A DNA stretch of 23,061 nucleotides, from positions 1-23,061 of the forward strand of contig RCNN01000321.1 of NCBI GenBank assembly GCA_003667245.1, in the 5' to 3' direction. This DNA comes from Heterostelium multicystogenum (taxonomy: Eukaryota > Evosea > Eumycetozoa > Acytosteliales > Acytosteliaceae). Numbering within the stretch: position 1 is the stretch's first letter; every line of letters begins with the position of its first letter. Below, piece after piece: positions 1-11,020 of the stretch. The position numbers and the translations under genes were made by a program. The notes beneath the pieces were generated by a model, which was not told where the DNA came from, did no database searches, and saw only the letters and a list, made by a program, of their open reading frames with translations.

Positions 1-260
1 GATACTATCTTATCAATAATAACTATTATTATTATTATTATTAATCTATATTGTTCAAACAAAATGAATTCAAAGTAAAGTTGATCTAACACAACTGAAC
101 AGAACAGATTCAATTAAAAAATGTAAAATTATAAATTAATTTTTAAATTAAATAAATAATAATAATATATTTATTTTTAAATTAAATAAAAATAATAATA
201 TATTTTATTTTACAAAGCTTTTTATAAATAATACTACATTTCATCTTATTATTGGTTTAA
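1..260. other. AT-rich 3' flank of the heat-shock gene
   Basis: This stretch holds no gene. It contains a short (TTA)n tract near positions 24-42 and an imperfect tandem duplication (141-208, listed separately). It lies just downstream of the minus-strand heat-shock gene and probably includes its 3' untranslated region. The polyadenylation site cannot be fixed because AATAAA-like strings are everywhere in such AT-rich DNA. Confidence 0.6.
141..208. repeat. Imperfect 34-bp tandem duplication
   Basis: Two adjacent copies of about 34 bp, at 141-174 and 175-208, share the core TTTTAAATTAAATAAA and continue with AATAATAATATAT. They differ by only a few bases. The element is A/T only and lies in the 3' flank of the heat-shock gene. 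It looks like replication slippage. No function is evident. Confidence 0.7.
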
Positions 261-1007
261 CTATAGAATATTGATATTGAATCTCTTTGGTGGTGTTTGC
301 TTTCGGTTGATTTTAATTGTCAGTACTCCATCTTGATGTTTGGCTACTATCGACTGGAGATCGAGATTCTTTGAAAGCTCAAACGATTGGTGGAAACTCT
401 GGTTTGGTTTCTTCTCTACGAGTGGTTCTTGCTTTTTCTTGGGTGATGGCTTTGACGATGGAATTGGAGATGATGTTGAATTTAAGAAATCAATTTCTTG
501 ATCTTCAATCTCTTCAATGTATGGAAAATCTTCTTTTGACAAACTATCATCAGAGTTACTTTTAATACCGGACAAAATAAGAGTAAGATCTTGTACTGTA
601 ATGTTGATATCCTCTTTCTTAAAACCTGGCAACTCTAGAGTGATAACAACAGTGCCATCTACTTCTGTGATCTTATGTTTTGGAGTGAATTGGACTGGTT
701 TCTTTTCTTGTTGCTTTCTTAATCTCTGTTGCTCTGCAATTCTTCTCTTTCTTTCTAACTCCAAAAGTTGTTGTTGTCTTTCGTACTCTGCTTGTTGTTG
801 TCTTTCATACTCTGCTTGTTGTTGTCTCTTTTGTTCAAGCAGCTTTTGTTGTCTTAATTTCTCCAAATATGCTTGATATTGTTCTTCTTCATCATCTTCA
901 TTTTGGTAATATCGTGAATAATATGGATTTTCATAATAAGTTGGTCTTCTTTGTCTATATCCATTGTTGGATCTGTGATATATTGATGGATCTTCGAATA
1001 AAAACAT
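261..1007 (-). CDS. Small heat-shock protein (Hsp20) with Gln-rich coiled-coil N-terminus
   Basis: A 248-residue uninterrupted frame. Small heat-shock proteins are ATP-independent chaperones that hold unfolding proteins, usually as oligomers in the cytosol or nucleus. The alpha-crystallin domain begins near residue 107 with FTPKHKITEVDGTVVITLELPGF and KKEDINITVQ. It is interrupted by about 70 charged, Ser/Pro-rich residues, then resumes with FELSKNLDLQSIVAKHQDGV and LTIKINRK, the usual closing strands. The last residues include INI, which fits the C-terminal I-X-I motif used for oligomer assembly. Such a split domain is known in the HspG group of D. discoideum (family knowledge). The N-terminal half is unusual: residues 1-40 are Tyr/Asp/Glu-rich, and residues 40-103 form a Gln/Glu/Arg-rich coiled coil with two copies of QQQAEYER. 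No convincing heat-shock element was found upstream. The Hsp20 call is firm; a one-to-one HspG match is inference. Confidence 0.88.
   Translation of the reverse strand: MFLFEDPSIYHRSNNGYRQRRPTYYENPYYSRYYQNEDDEEEQYQAYLEKLRQQKLLEQKRQQQAEYERQQQAEYERQQQLLELERKRRIAEQQRLRKQQEKKPVQFTPKHKITEVDGTVVITLELPGFKKEDINITVQDLTLILSGIKSNSDDSLSKEDFPYIEEIEDQEIDFLNSTSSPIPSSKPSPKKKQEPLVEKKPNQSFHQSFELSKNLDLQSIVAKHQDGVLTIKINRKQTPPKRFNINIL
777..824 (-). repeat. Two 24-bp tandem repeats encoding QQQAEYER
   Basis: Two adjacent 24-bp units, 777-800 and 801-824, differ at one base (TCTTTCGTACTC against TCTTTCATACTC on the plus strand). Each encodes eight residues of the coiled coil of the heat-shock protein. The near identity suggests a recent in-frame duplication, and copy number may vary between isolates. 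Confidence 0.85.
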
Positions 1008-3880
1008 TTTTAGATATTAATATATATATATGTATATGTGTGTTGGTATTAATTAATTAATTATATAATATTATACTATTTACAAAGATTAGTTTGTTCG
1101 TAAGTAACTTTTAATTATTTGTTTGATTTGCTGAAAATTTCATTCCAAACTTTGGACATATAAATAATAGTGCACCACACATCAACCCTAAATTTTATTG
1201 AAAACTCGTTGAAATTAAGATGAAATTTTTTAAAAATTAAAAAATAATTTTAAAGGTTTATCAAAGGAAATGAAACAGAAATCCGAATCGTTTTTATCTT
1301 TGTGTTAATGTGAAGCTCATAGATATAATATAATATTGTTGTTTTTATTGTAAGTCAAAACTATGTGTGTGTGTTTCAAACTAAAGAACAACGGTAGATT
1401 TAAACCTTAGAACATTATAATGTTCTGATGCGCACAAACACAAATTTCATTAACATTAGAACAAAATAAATCTTTATATATCTTCAAATGGTTGAATAGA
1501 CAATATCTTTTTGAATATCTATAAATATTCTAATTTTAATAAACATCATATGATATGAATCAACAGATCACTCATATCTCACTTCTAAAGTGGGCTGAAA
1601 AACATAATTCAAATTGAATCAATCAATGAGTCATTTTAAACTGTTGTTCTAAAGATGCCAGTTTCTCTTGAACTACTTATTATAAATTTGGATTCATTCA
1701 TTATTGAAATCTATTGAAGGGATTCATCCCATCTCTCTCCTCAAAGATTAATGCAAAAAGATCAGAACATGATGTCGGTAATCTTCAGTCTTCGAGTGAC
1801 ATAATCAAAGATATTTAATTGTAAAATCACTTTTGTTTTGAGGCTCAGCTCAGTTGTTTTTTTTTCATGCCAACTTGCATTTCACTGTTGTTTGGATGGT
1901 TTGTAGATGATAATAGAGATGTTTCTTAAAGAACCAAAATACTGAATGAGTTTCTAATGAAAAATAAGAGCATTTCCGTGTTCCTTTGCTACTCTATCTA
2001 AAGGAAACAAATAAAAGAACGGGACCAATTGACTCTATAACAGCATTCAGAAAAGTTTATGAAGTTATTTTGATTCTCAAATTTTTCAGAATTTCATTCC
2101 AACTTGAAAGAAAATAAATATAAACACTGTGATTTTATACGTAAAATTACATCATCACCACCTTTGATGATATCATTTCTTGGATAATCAGATCTAATTT
2201 TGTTTTGGTGGAAATTGATTGTTTTTGTTTTTAAATTTTTTTATAATCCTTCTTCAAGCAGTGGTAAATCATTCTTTCTATTTCCACTGCATTTATTTAT
2301 TTTCTTTTAGAATTTCTCTAGAATAATTCCAACAGGTATGTAAATTTTAGTACAACAAACAACTTATGATTTTGATTTAAATTTACAACTCTAAAGTTGT
2401 CCTTCAAGCAATTAGAATTGGGAGTGTGAGGGTTGGTGTTAAGTTTACCTTTTGCCATTGTTCTTTTGGTGATATTTTTTCGTATCTCGAATAGGGTTGG
2501 TCCCAAATACTGGTCCAAAGTATGCAAATTTATTAAAAATTTCGAAAAACTATCATGATTTTTAAGAAAGTGTTTATTTCTGTATTGTAAATTCCCTTTA
2601 TTTCTGATTATTAATGTGAATATCAGATAAATAACATTAAAATCACTGATTATTATTCCAAAACAAAAACACAAACATCCCAAATAACAACCAAAATAAC
2701 AACCAATCTAATTAAATTATTAATAATTTAAGAAACAAAAGAAACACACATTATTTATTCATATTGTAATATCTTTTATAGAGAATTCGTTTTAACAAAA
2801 AAAAGTTAGTATATTTATTCCATTGGGTTGACCAAATCTCTAACATAAACATAAAAGTCATACCCGCACTAAAGAATGATGTCATAACTGACCAGAAGGG
2901 CACTTTTTTTTTTGTTTTTGTTTTTTTGCAATATTGCAAAATTTTTTACCTTTAATAACTTGAATCCAAATGACATCATCGCCATCTACAAATATTTATT
3001 TAGCGTCATAAGAGGAAATCTTCTATATTTTCAACCTAAAAGATTCATTTCTTAGATTAATTAAATATATTTGATAAAGTAAGAATCATAATAATTTCAT
3101 ACATCAATCTAGTGATTTTATAATTAATCAGTCCAACTGTATCTATATAATCATTCATTATTTTCTGACATTGTTATTATTGCATATTTCTCCAAGTGGT
3201 GGTGGTCATCATTTGTTTCGAGGACTTTCATTCTTTCAGATCATTTCCACACACTCATCTAATTCCTTTAATTTTTGGTTACAATTCGGAATCTAGATAA
3301 TTGTTTTCATAAAATAATTTAAAGATTTTTTTAGTTTATCAAAATAAATTTTGATTTTATTTTATAAAATTCATTAAAGATCCCTGTGTTACACCTTTTT
3401 TGAGAGCAATCTCTTTTGTTGATGCGAAAAACAAAAATCCAATCAATCAGTCAATTGATCACCACATCATATGTACTTAATTATACATTGACAAAATAGT
3501 TAACACAACAGCAACGACAACAGAACATTAGTCACAATTGAATAGTGTAGTAACAAAAAAGTAAATAGTAATAAATCATAATTGTAGGTAGAATAGAATA
3601 GTATAGAAAAAGGGGAACGACGATCAAAATGACAATTCATCAGAATATTAAATCTAAATAGAGATCTCTATCTAATCTAAATATATATATTAGATTTGGC
3701 TCTTTTGTTTTATTATAATTTGCTTTTTTTACTATACATATGAGCATGCTTCTTAATTTAGTATAGTTGGTATAAATCAAAACAACAATAAGATGGATGC
3801 ATATTCAACTCTATAATAGAAATAACCAACCAACTAGCCAATCAGAGTTCACTACTTATTATTGCTACTACACATTGTTA
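1008..3880. other. Long spacer with no supportable gene
   Basis: This stretch starts upstream of the minus-strand heat-shock gene and should contain its promoter. Open stretches on either strand are short, compositionally like the background and match no family I recognise. A minus-strand frame at 2318-2683 and short islands at about 1560-2060 and 2160-2230 were examined and not accepted. I see no tRNA-like fold and no conserved motif. Confidence 0.5.
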
Positions 3881-5476
3881 GTAAAGTAATAACTCGCTTG
3901 GCTTCACCATCACCATCGCATTATTATTATAATCAATCAATTCAATAAGATATCTTTACAAATCTATAAATCAATCGTCGAACCTACTAAACTGAATTTG
4001 AGCAATCAGCTCAGTAACATCACCACACCACCAAAAGCTTGAATACCACCTCTCTACTATATTGCTTTGCTTTCGTTTTCATTTTTCACTTTAAAATCAA
4101 TCATACGGAAAAATAGTGCCCAGTGGAACAGTGGCAAAGTCAATCAGCACAGGTTATTAACGATCACTTTATTTCAATTCAATTAGGGACAATAGCGATT
4201 TAAGTCCAATATCAATCTAAACTCAACCAAATCAATCAATAGGGTGTAGTTGCAGCAATCTTGGAAAAGACATCAAAAAGTATTAATAGCATTAAAATCA
4301 ACAAGAATAATAACAAAATATTAGCATTGAGCACCTCTTTATTGTAACTCTATCAGCGACACTATCTTCTTTATCAAATATACCAAACTTCACATGTTAT
4401 TATTGTTAGTAGAAAGTAACAGCAGCGTGGACATTGAAATTGGGTGATTGGGTTCAATATCAACAGTAATAACAATAACAACAATAGCAATAATAATAAT
4501 AATATAAATAGTAATAGGAGCAGATTATTAGTAGCGCTAATAACAACAATAGTATCAGCAGCAGCAGCAGTGATCATTATTAATAATTGTTATATCAATT
4601 TATAGACAAAAATAATAGCCAATCATCAACATCATCATCAATATCAACATTACCAATAACCTCAATCAAGTATTTAATCATCAAACAATCATCAATCCAA
4701 CTTTATTCAAGAAGTAATTGTAAAACTAACCACAGTAAGTAGGTTGCCGCCAACAGTAACAATCTATATCAACAAGAACTATCACATCATCAATAATTTC
4801 CACTCATTGTTATTGATTGCTTTGGATGGAAGTTGTAGTTATCGATCTCACATCTCCAATTCATATTCTATTTTTATAGTAATACACTTTACACTTTATC
4901 AAAACAAATTCACACACTCATTCAACTTGGTAAACATCACTCGCACTAAGCCGCGATCAAACCGCCACCACCACCACCACTTATATTCAATATTTAAATC
5001 AACACCTTTTGAAATTTGTTTCGTTAACTTCCTGCTGATACCATCTCACCCACCCACCTATCCTTCACATCTCCTACTCCTATCTATTAATATATCACGT
5101 CGAAATTTAAATCGTTGATAAATAGTAGGCCATAATATAAACTTTACTTTGTGTTTCATTCACATTCAACTCAAATAACATCATCATCAATATCAACATC
5201 ATCAATCAGCAACAGCATCAACATCATCATTATCATCATCAATCAATCACTCACTCCGTCCCACTGTCGCCGTTTTCGAAATAAAAAGACACCACTCACA
5301 CCTTCAATTCTCTCACCACACCACTTAAACACACTCATCCTATATACCACAAAGCACAATGCATTTCACACACAAGAACAGCAGCAGCAGTAGCAACACA
5401 ATATCGAAATCAACTGATAAATAATAATATACTTTAGCCAATATTTATAACATGTATTTATATTTATATCTCAAAA
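3880..5476 (+). promoter_or_regulatory. A/C-rich, G-poor tract, candidate long leader or control region
   Basis: On the plus strand this stretch is strongly asymmetric. CAA, CAT, ATC and CAC words dominate and G is scarce, most strikingly at about 5160-5400. It ends abruptly at a GTGAGTGAGTGA run (from 5477) where plain AT-rich spacer resumes. Open frames inside it are low-complexity (His, Ser, Asn, Ile, Thr) and not credible proteins. The nearest downstream plus-strand gene is the bZIP factor at 6034. Smaller tracts of similar kind occur ahead of the plus-strand genes at 12742 and 16818. A transcribed 5' leader, possibly with a leader intron starting at the GTGAGT, is the inferred reading; a non-coding RNA is an alternative. 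Confidence 0.35.
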
Positions 5477-6033
5477 GTGAGTGAGTGATTGAGTGAGTGT
5501 AATACAATAATAATTACAGGAGTAGGTGGAATATTTTTGAAATCCAATTTTGTTTCCATGACATTACATAATGTTTAATTTAATTAAATAATTTATAGCG
5601 TTGCTTTACTTCCAACATTATACTCTTTTATTATTTAAAACGGTACAAGTTATATATTCAAAAACAGTAATTTTATATTTTTTTAAATAACAACAATCAA
5701 TTACCATCAATTAGAACTTTAAACAATATTGTATATCATACATAATATTAATCATTACTATTTTATAGTAAAGTAGAGGAGCCTCAAGCACAAATATATT
5801 GAATTGAGACAATAGGATAGGATAGAATTATTTTATTTATACCCTACCCTCTACATTCAATCAAATTAATAATATTGCTATCGTATTAAATATTATTTTT
5901 CCATAAAGTAAGCATCTTATTAACATAAATTATAAATTATAATGCATATATGCGGAAATTAATAGTTCCATCCAATCTAAATCAATTAGTATAGATTATT
6001 AATCTAGTATATAGATAGATATTTATTAGAAAA
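5477..6033. other. AT-rich spacer before the bZIP gene
   Basis: A short GTGA-type repeat (5477-5499) is followed by AT-rich DNA up to the start codon. Polypyrimidine-AG strings that could serve as leader splice acceptors are present, but none stands out. The core promoter cannot be located by eye. Confidence 0.4.
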
Positions 6034-7404
6034 ATGAGTTCTCCAATTATTTTTGAAGCAAATGAAGATGAGCTTAAAAAGAAGAGAATAAGGTAAATAT
6101 TTATGGATGAAGAAATCAATGAGTAATGTAAATATTAATTGTTAATCCAATTTTAATTTTAGACAAATGCAAAATAGACAGTCTGCAGCACAATACAGAG
6201 AGAGAAAGAAAGAATATTTGGATAAATTGGAATCGGTCGTTGAGCAATTGGAGAGTGAGAGGAATCAGTTGATTTCAAATACTGAGCGTTTGGCACAATC
6301 TCAAAATGAAGTGAATCTAAAGATTTCAATTTTGGAAGAGAAAATCGATTTGTCATTAAAGAAGAATCGTGAACTGAAATCGACACTTGCTCAGCTTGCA
6401 AAAACTACCGGTGCTCCTGTTGATAGTGAGTTGCTACAGGATCATATCTATCCTGACCTTCCAACTTCTCAACACCAACAACATGTAAAATACAGCGCAA
6501 ATCATTATCACACCCATGGACGTAGCCACAATCATCACCAACAACAGCAACAACCACCACAACTACAACAGAACAACAAACTTTTATCTCCACAACAACA
6601 GTCCAATATCAACTCATTTAATCTCGAAGGAAACAGAAGTATCCTGAATGAGTCCCCATCTTCTTCGACTTCATCATCTCCCATACACAACACACATTTG
6701 GACACTCTCTGATTCGAACGAAAAGTACATCGACAAATTCAGTAGTATCACGATCAGCAGTTTGAGCAGTAGCGGTGAGCGTGATCACATGGGTGGCAGC
6801 AACTCCAACTCACTGGACAATAGCAACGAATTCCGATCTCACCCAATCAACAGTTTCAAAATTGAATCTCCCTCCACATTGAAGTATCAGCAGCAAAAAA
6901 GATCGAGAGACATGCTTCCAGAGTTGTTGAACGCAGCTTCGCAACCTTCAGCCAGCTCCAGCATAACAACCAGTGGTGGATCCACCACCTCTAGCAGCGG
7001 CAATGGAATACAGTCTCCATCCATATACACCACATCACCATCACCATCGCCTTCACTTTCATTTTCACCACTCCACAAGCTTCCATCACTTTCACCCTCT
7101 TCACAGCCCAACAACCCAACCTCACTAAGCTCCAGCAACAGTTTTAAATATCAATCATTTTACACCACCATTGGCCTCGTTTTCCTCGATTCTCTCGATT
7201 GCTTCGCCATCCTCCTCTCCACTGATATCGTCGCTCTCCTCTTCTCCATCAAGCTGCTACCTTGGTTCGAGCATCTCCAGCGACACCTACTCTCAATCAT
7301 CTAACACTACCACAAGTTCCTCTGGCACTTTCAACAGAAATAACATCAACGACAACTATTCAAACTCACCATCCAACTCAAGATATAAATCATATCTTAA
7401 ATAG
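6034..7404 (+). CDS. bZIP transcription factor (frame broken twice)
   Basis: Exon 1 (6034-6092) and exon 2 (from 6163) flank a 70-nt intron (6093-6162, GTAAAT...TTTTAG), with the split Arg codon restored. The basic region reads KKKRIRQMQNRQSAAQYRERKK: the N-x-(S/A)-A-A-x-x-(C/S/Y)-R DNA-contact signature is present as NRQSAAQYR. A leucine-zipper coiled coil follows, beginning LDKLESVVEQLESERNQL, to about residue 100. The rest is His/Gln-rich and then Ser/Thr/Pro-rich low complexity, common in activation regions. The frame breaks twice. After HLDTL a TGA ends frame one at 6710-6712, while the next frame continues with SDSNEKYIDKF. Near 7158, in a TTTT run, it shifts again to FTPPLASFSSIL and runs to TAG at 7402-7404. 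Removing one base at each site gives a product of 432 residues. The bZIP call is secure; the breaks are probably draft indels. The target genes are unknown. Confidence 0.85.
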
Positions 7405-7772
7405 TGTAATCCAATACCAAACCCAACAGCCAAACAATCAACTACCAACCAACCAACCAGAACCTAACATAACATTTAGAATTCCTTTTTTTTTAAACAA
7501 ACGCAAATGAATCAAATCAAATTAAATTAAATTAAAACAAGCCGACCGAATTCATCCAATCTACTTTTACATGTTCTAAATTCTTCTTCTTCTTCCACTT
7601 CCTCTGACAATTCATCTTTCGAATATTATGTTTTATTAAATACAAAATCTCTTATTATTTATAAATAAATAGTATAAATATATAACATTAATAGCAATAC
7701 ATATTTAGCTAAGAATTCTCTTGTTGATTATATATTATATATGATATGAATGATTCGTTAAAGTGACATCCG
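7405..7772. other. Convergent 3' spacer, bZIP and RAD6 genes
   Basis: This 368-bp spacer lies between two convergent stop codons. It is AT-rich with several AATAAA-like strings (for example 7662-7680), compatible with 3' untranslated regions of both genes. No other feature is visible. Confidence 0.6.
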
Positions 7773-8403
7773 CTACATGTTTATGCTCCTATCTACATAT
7801 TGTCTAACTCTTTTCTTATATTCTTTCTTATCATTCGTAAAAAGTGTTGCTGCTTCTGGATTTGCTGGTGAATTAGGATTCTCATCCGATAGTAATGACT
7901 TAACAAACAAAGACCAAGAGTCAGTAAGAGTATGATTGTAAGTTTATAGTTGAAGATGAAGCGTACCTGTATTGAGGTTAAGATTGATGAAACAGAATAA
8001 ACAGGTGACCATTTGTTGGTCAAGATATCTAAACATATACTTCCATCTGCATAAACATTTGGATGGAAAATCGGTGTTATAAATTTTATCTTTGGAGGTA
8101 GGTCTGGATATGATTCGCTAAAGTGTAATGACATTTGAAATATTCCACCTTTTATTGATTGATTGGTTGATAAATAGAGATCATTAGTCTAAATATATCT
8201 ATCTCTCTATCACTATGATAGTTAGGGGATGGATCGCAATAAATACCTTCAAAAGGAGAGTTCTCAGGTCCAATAATTAAACCAGTCCAACTCATTAGAT
8301 TTTTGCTATCAACTGGCTCTGCACTAACTCCTTCTGGTGGTTCCTCTTTCATCTGTTTAAGATCACTCATCAATCTTATAACTGCTTTTCCGAGAGTTGT
8401 CAT
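7773..8403 (-). CDS. RAD6: RAD6/UBE2A-type ubiquitin-conjugating enzyme E2
   Basis: Three exons on the minus strand: 8247-8403, 7967-8148 and 7773-7898. The introns are 8149-8246 (98 nt) and 7899-7966 (68 nt). All junctions are GT-AG and join in frame to a 154-residue product, the usual size for this family. E2 enzymes carry ubiquitin as a thioester on a cysteine and hand it to substrates with an E3. The catalytic core is intact: HPN at residues 81-83 and Cys91 in [12 protein letters not shown], followed by [20 protein letters not shown] and [12 protein letters not shown]. This pattern is typical of the RAD6/UBE2A subgroup, which modifies histone H2B and PCNA (family knowledge). There is no acidic C-terminal tail like that of budding yeast Rad6; the protein ends QYVDRSINM. 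It is divergent with the F-box gene and convergent with the bZIP gene. Assignment to the exact E2 subgroup rests on motifs only. Confidence 0.9.
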
Positions 8404-9091
8404 TTTAGATTTTATTGTTGTCTATTAAATATATATCTATCTTGGTATTTATTTAGATAATGATCTTGTTAATAGATCTGGTTAATTATTTAGTGATAGT
8501 CCTGTATAATAGGTATTTTACTCTTTCTTTCCTCTTTCACCTAAAAACTAAGTAACAAAACAACTTTAATTTATTAATTTAGAATAGGTTTTTGCTTCAA
8601 TTATTAAAAATTTCAATGAAAATTATGGTAATGATAAATAATCTAAACTTTAAATAATAATAGAATATTAGTTAGATATATAAATCAGATATAGTAATAG
8701 TAATAATAATAATAAAGGCCATTATAATTCTCAAATAAAATGTGTGATTATCAAACTTAAATCAAATAAATGTGTTTGACAACAAAGTCAAAATTCAAGA
8801 TTTGGATTAGTAGTTCTAATAATTTCTCAAGACCCAATTCAAAGTAAGCTTCCTGATATATTCTTATAGATTATTGAATTAATAATACCACATTTGATCA
8901 TTTGAAAGATATCAACTGGAGAGTTGATAGCCTCCTTTTAACAACCATATATTTGATTGATGTTTGTTTTCTTATTCCAAAAGTAACATCATTTTAATAT
9001 TAAACTTTTTAAATTTGTTAAGAGGAAACTTTAATGTTTGTTTAGTTACCGATTTCTAAATCCACTTAATTTGTTATAAGATATAGATATA
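8404..9091. other. Divergent spacer between RAD6 and F-box genes
   Basis: About 690 bp separate two divergent start codons, so both promoters should lie here. It is very AT-rich, with a (TAA)n-like run near 8698-8715. No recognisable regulatory motif or RNA gene was seen. Confidence 0.5.
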
Positions 9092-10710
9092 ATGGAGGAT
9101 GAAGAGGATATAAATATGTTTTTTAGAAATGCTGAATATGATGTTGAATATAAAGTTCTTGGTTCATTTCAATTAGGTGCATGCAACATTGAATTAAGCC
9201 TATTATCTGCAAAAGTATATCATTGAATTTATCCTGGGATGTGAGGACTTGGAGTACTATATCCGATACAATGAAGACTCTAAATACAGAATGTCTAAGG
9301 AACGGCTTGACTTGGCTTTGGTTTCTTGGAGCTGGTTTGGGAATTGTGAGACAGTTTTTCAAAATCAATTCTTTGGTTCATTTAAACCCTATTCTTTCAG
9401 CTTCAGACCTCTTGCTTTCTGGACTAAATCACCATTTGGATAATAAATATTGCCTAGTGAACCAAGTAAATAGTGTGGGAATGCAAGTACAAGAGTGTGA
9501 CCAACCAATATTCTCTAATATATTCAACAGCATCTTTTAGAAATTTGACCAAAATGATTGTATATTTCGATGGATCTTTAATGCTCACACGACTAATCAT
9601 TCTCACACCTGCGGAAATTGGAAATTGGTCATTGAAAGAACTCAAAGTCGACGCCTATGACCTAAAGTATATGCATTTTTTATTACCCAACGTCATAGAT
9701 TGTTTGTTACCTCTGACAACAAAGCTTGAAAAGTTAACTCTACAAATAGATTATGGAGAAAATCCTATGATTTACAATGGTAATTCATGGTATATACCAT
9801 TTAAACCTTTTACTTTTAGATACTCTAAAGCATCTGCGAAGTATACTTAACCTCCTGGGAATATTCATTCCTATCTCAAGATTCCATGTGGCTTGACTAT
9901 CTAAATCCCAGTCTATTACAATCTGTCATATTTACTGATAGATTTGTATATCCTGAGGATTACTCGTTCGATATGAGAAGATTACATAGCTACATTTGTC
10001 CACCATCTATTAATTTAGAGAGGCTTTTAGAGTTAAGAATTTACATACTCAGTTGGGACTCCTTCATAGGACCTATCAATCAATTTATTAAATACTTAGA
10101 GTTACAAAACAACATTGAATCGCTTTATGGTACGCAGCTGATGGTTATGGAGCAATTACTTTCAATCCTCTCAAACAAAATCAAGATCAAAGAGTTCGAT
10201 CTCTATCTTCAAGAACAAATATTCGACAGAATATTGATCCACAACCAAGTGACAAAGCTAAATCTTTCAATCTGCATTGGAAACGAAATCGATATATTTG
10301 ATTGTAGTCAACTAGATAATCTTACTTCTCTCTCTATCAACTATAATTTCCATCTTTTTACAAAGCAACTTTGTCGTCTCATTTCCAGACCAAACTCATT
10401 AAAGAGATTGTGGCTACTAGAGAAAGAAGATAGATTCAGCGCGCATACCCAATCTGAATCAGAAGAAATTTTCCAAACAATCATAGATAACTGTGAGAAA
10501 TCCAAGCTTGAGTATATCTCATCAGACTATATCCTGAGAAAAGATAGTTTACCGTTCGTCAAGGAGCTTTTGGACAAGACATTAACTCTGAACCAAATCA
10601 TTTTCAAAATGAACCATCGTGAATTTTATGACATATGCAACTACCTCTATCAATACAAAGTATCAAAAGAACATAAGAATAGAATAAAAATTACAAAAGT
10701 ATTTTATTAA
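9092..10710 (+). CDS. F-box-like/leucine-rich protein, frame-disrupted
   Basis: Coding-like sequence spans the interval but only by changing frame several times. The start at 9092 reads MEDEEDINMFFRNAEY. From about 9207 another frame gives LQKYIIEFILGCEDLEYYI, then RLDLALVSWSWFGNCE, which resembles the F-box pattern of dictyostelid proteins (hydrophobic helix, then L-x-L-V-S/C-x-x-W-F). It stops at 9441-9443. A third stretch covers about 9476-9840 (FRNLTKMIVYFDG, LTTKLEKLTLQIDYGE). A last open stretch from about 9841 to the TAA at 10708-10710 has leucine-rich segments such as VTKLNLSI, LTSLSINYNF and SLKRLWLLE. F-box proteins link SCF ubiquitin ligases to substrates (family knowledge). No standard introns repair the breaks convincingly; a 40-nt GT-AG candidate at 9780-9819 lies near the last one but does not restore the frame. 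It could be a decayed copy from a large family or a badly sequenced intact gene. Confidence 0.55.
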
Positions 10711-11020
10711 TTATCCAATCTTTTTAAATATCTATATTTTAAATTAATTGGTTTAACTTAAATATATATATAATATATTAATGTTTACAAATAATTAGTG
10801 GTGATTCCATTCAAAAAAAACTAATGTGTTAACATAAGTAGATACAAATATCCAAAAGTTTAAATCTAAATTAAATAAAAATTTATTCATTTCAAGATGT
10901 AAAAAAACTTTTAAAATCACAAGTTCCTCACTAAACCTTATAAGGCAGTTGAATTATAGTTTGTTTATCACTTACTTTTTTTTAGAATATTTCTAAATAA
11001 TATATATAATCGCAAATAAA
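10711..11020. other. Spacer upstream of the mitochondrial carrier gene
   Basis: This 310-bp AT-rich spacer follows the F-box gene and should contain the carrier promoter. Runs of A and T, including TTTTTTTT ending near 10984, occur about 40 bp before the start codon. Nothing else is visible. Confidence 0.5.

Noticed and set aside
1560..2230. Short coding-like islands on both strands (for example LLKWAEKHNSN, DRVAKEHGNALIFH, SDYPRNDIIKGGDDVILR)
   Set aside because: They are short, separated by many stops, on different strands and frames, and cannot be joined by plausible introns.
2318..2683. 121-codon minus-strand frame, including an ATGGCAAAAG-GTAAAC string like a ribosomal-protein first exon
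   Set aside because: Composition is that of background spacer, no family is recognised, and no credible following exon was found between 1010 and 2430.
4374..4577. 67-codon minus-strand frame rich in Leu
   Set aside because: It is the antisense translation of a TAA/CAA-type simple repeat and has no independent coding signal.
4744..5393. Plus-strand frames of 124 and 80 codons
   Set aside because: They are low-complexity translations of the G-poor A/C-rich tract (His, Ser, Ile, Asn, Thr) and look like leader DNA rather than protein.
9780..9819. 40-nt GT-AG intron in the F-box gene
   Set aside because: Removing it leads to a frame that stops after about 26 codons and does not join the long downstream frame, and it is shorter than any other intron in the window.
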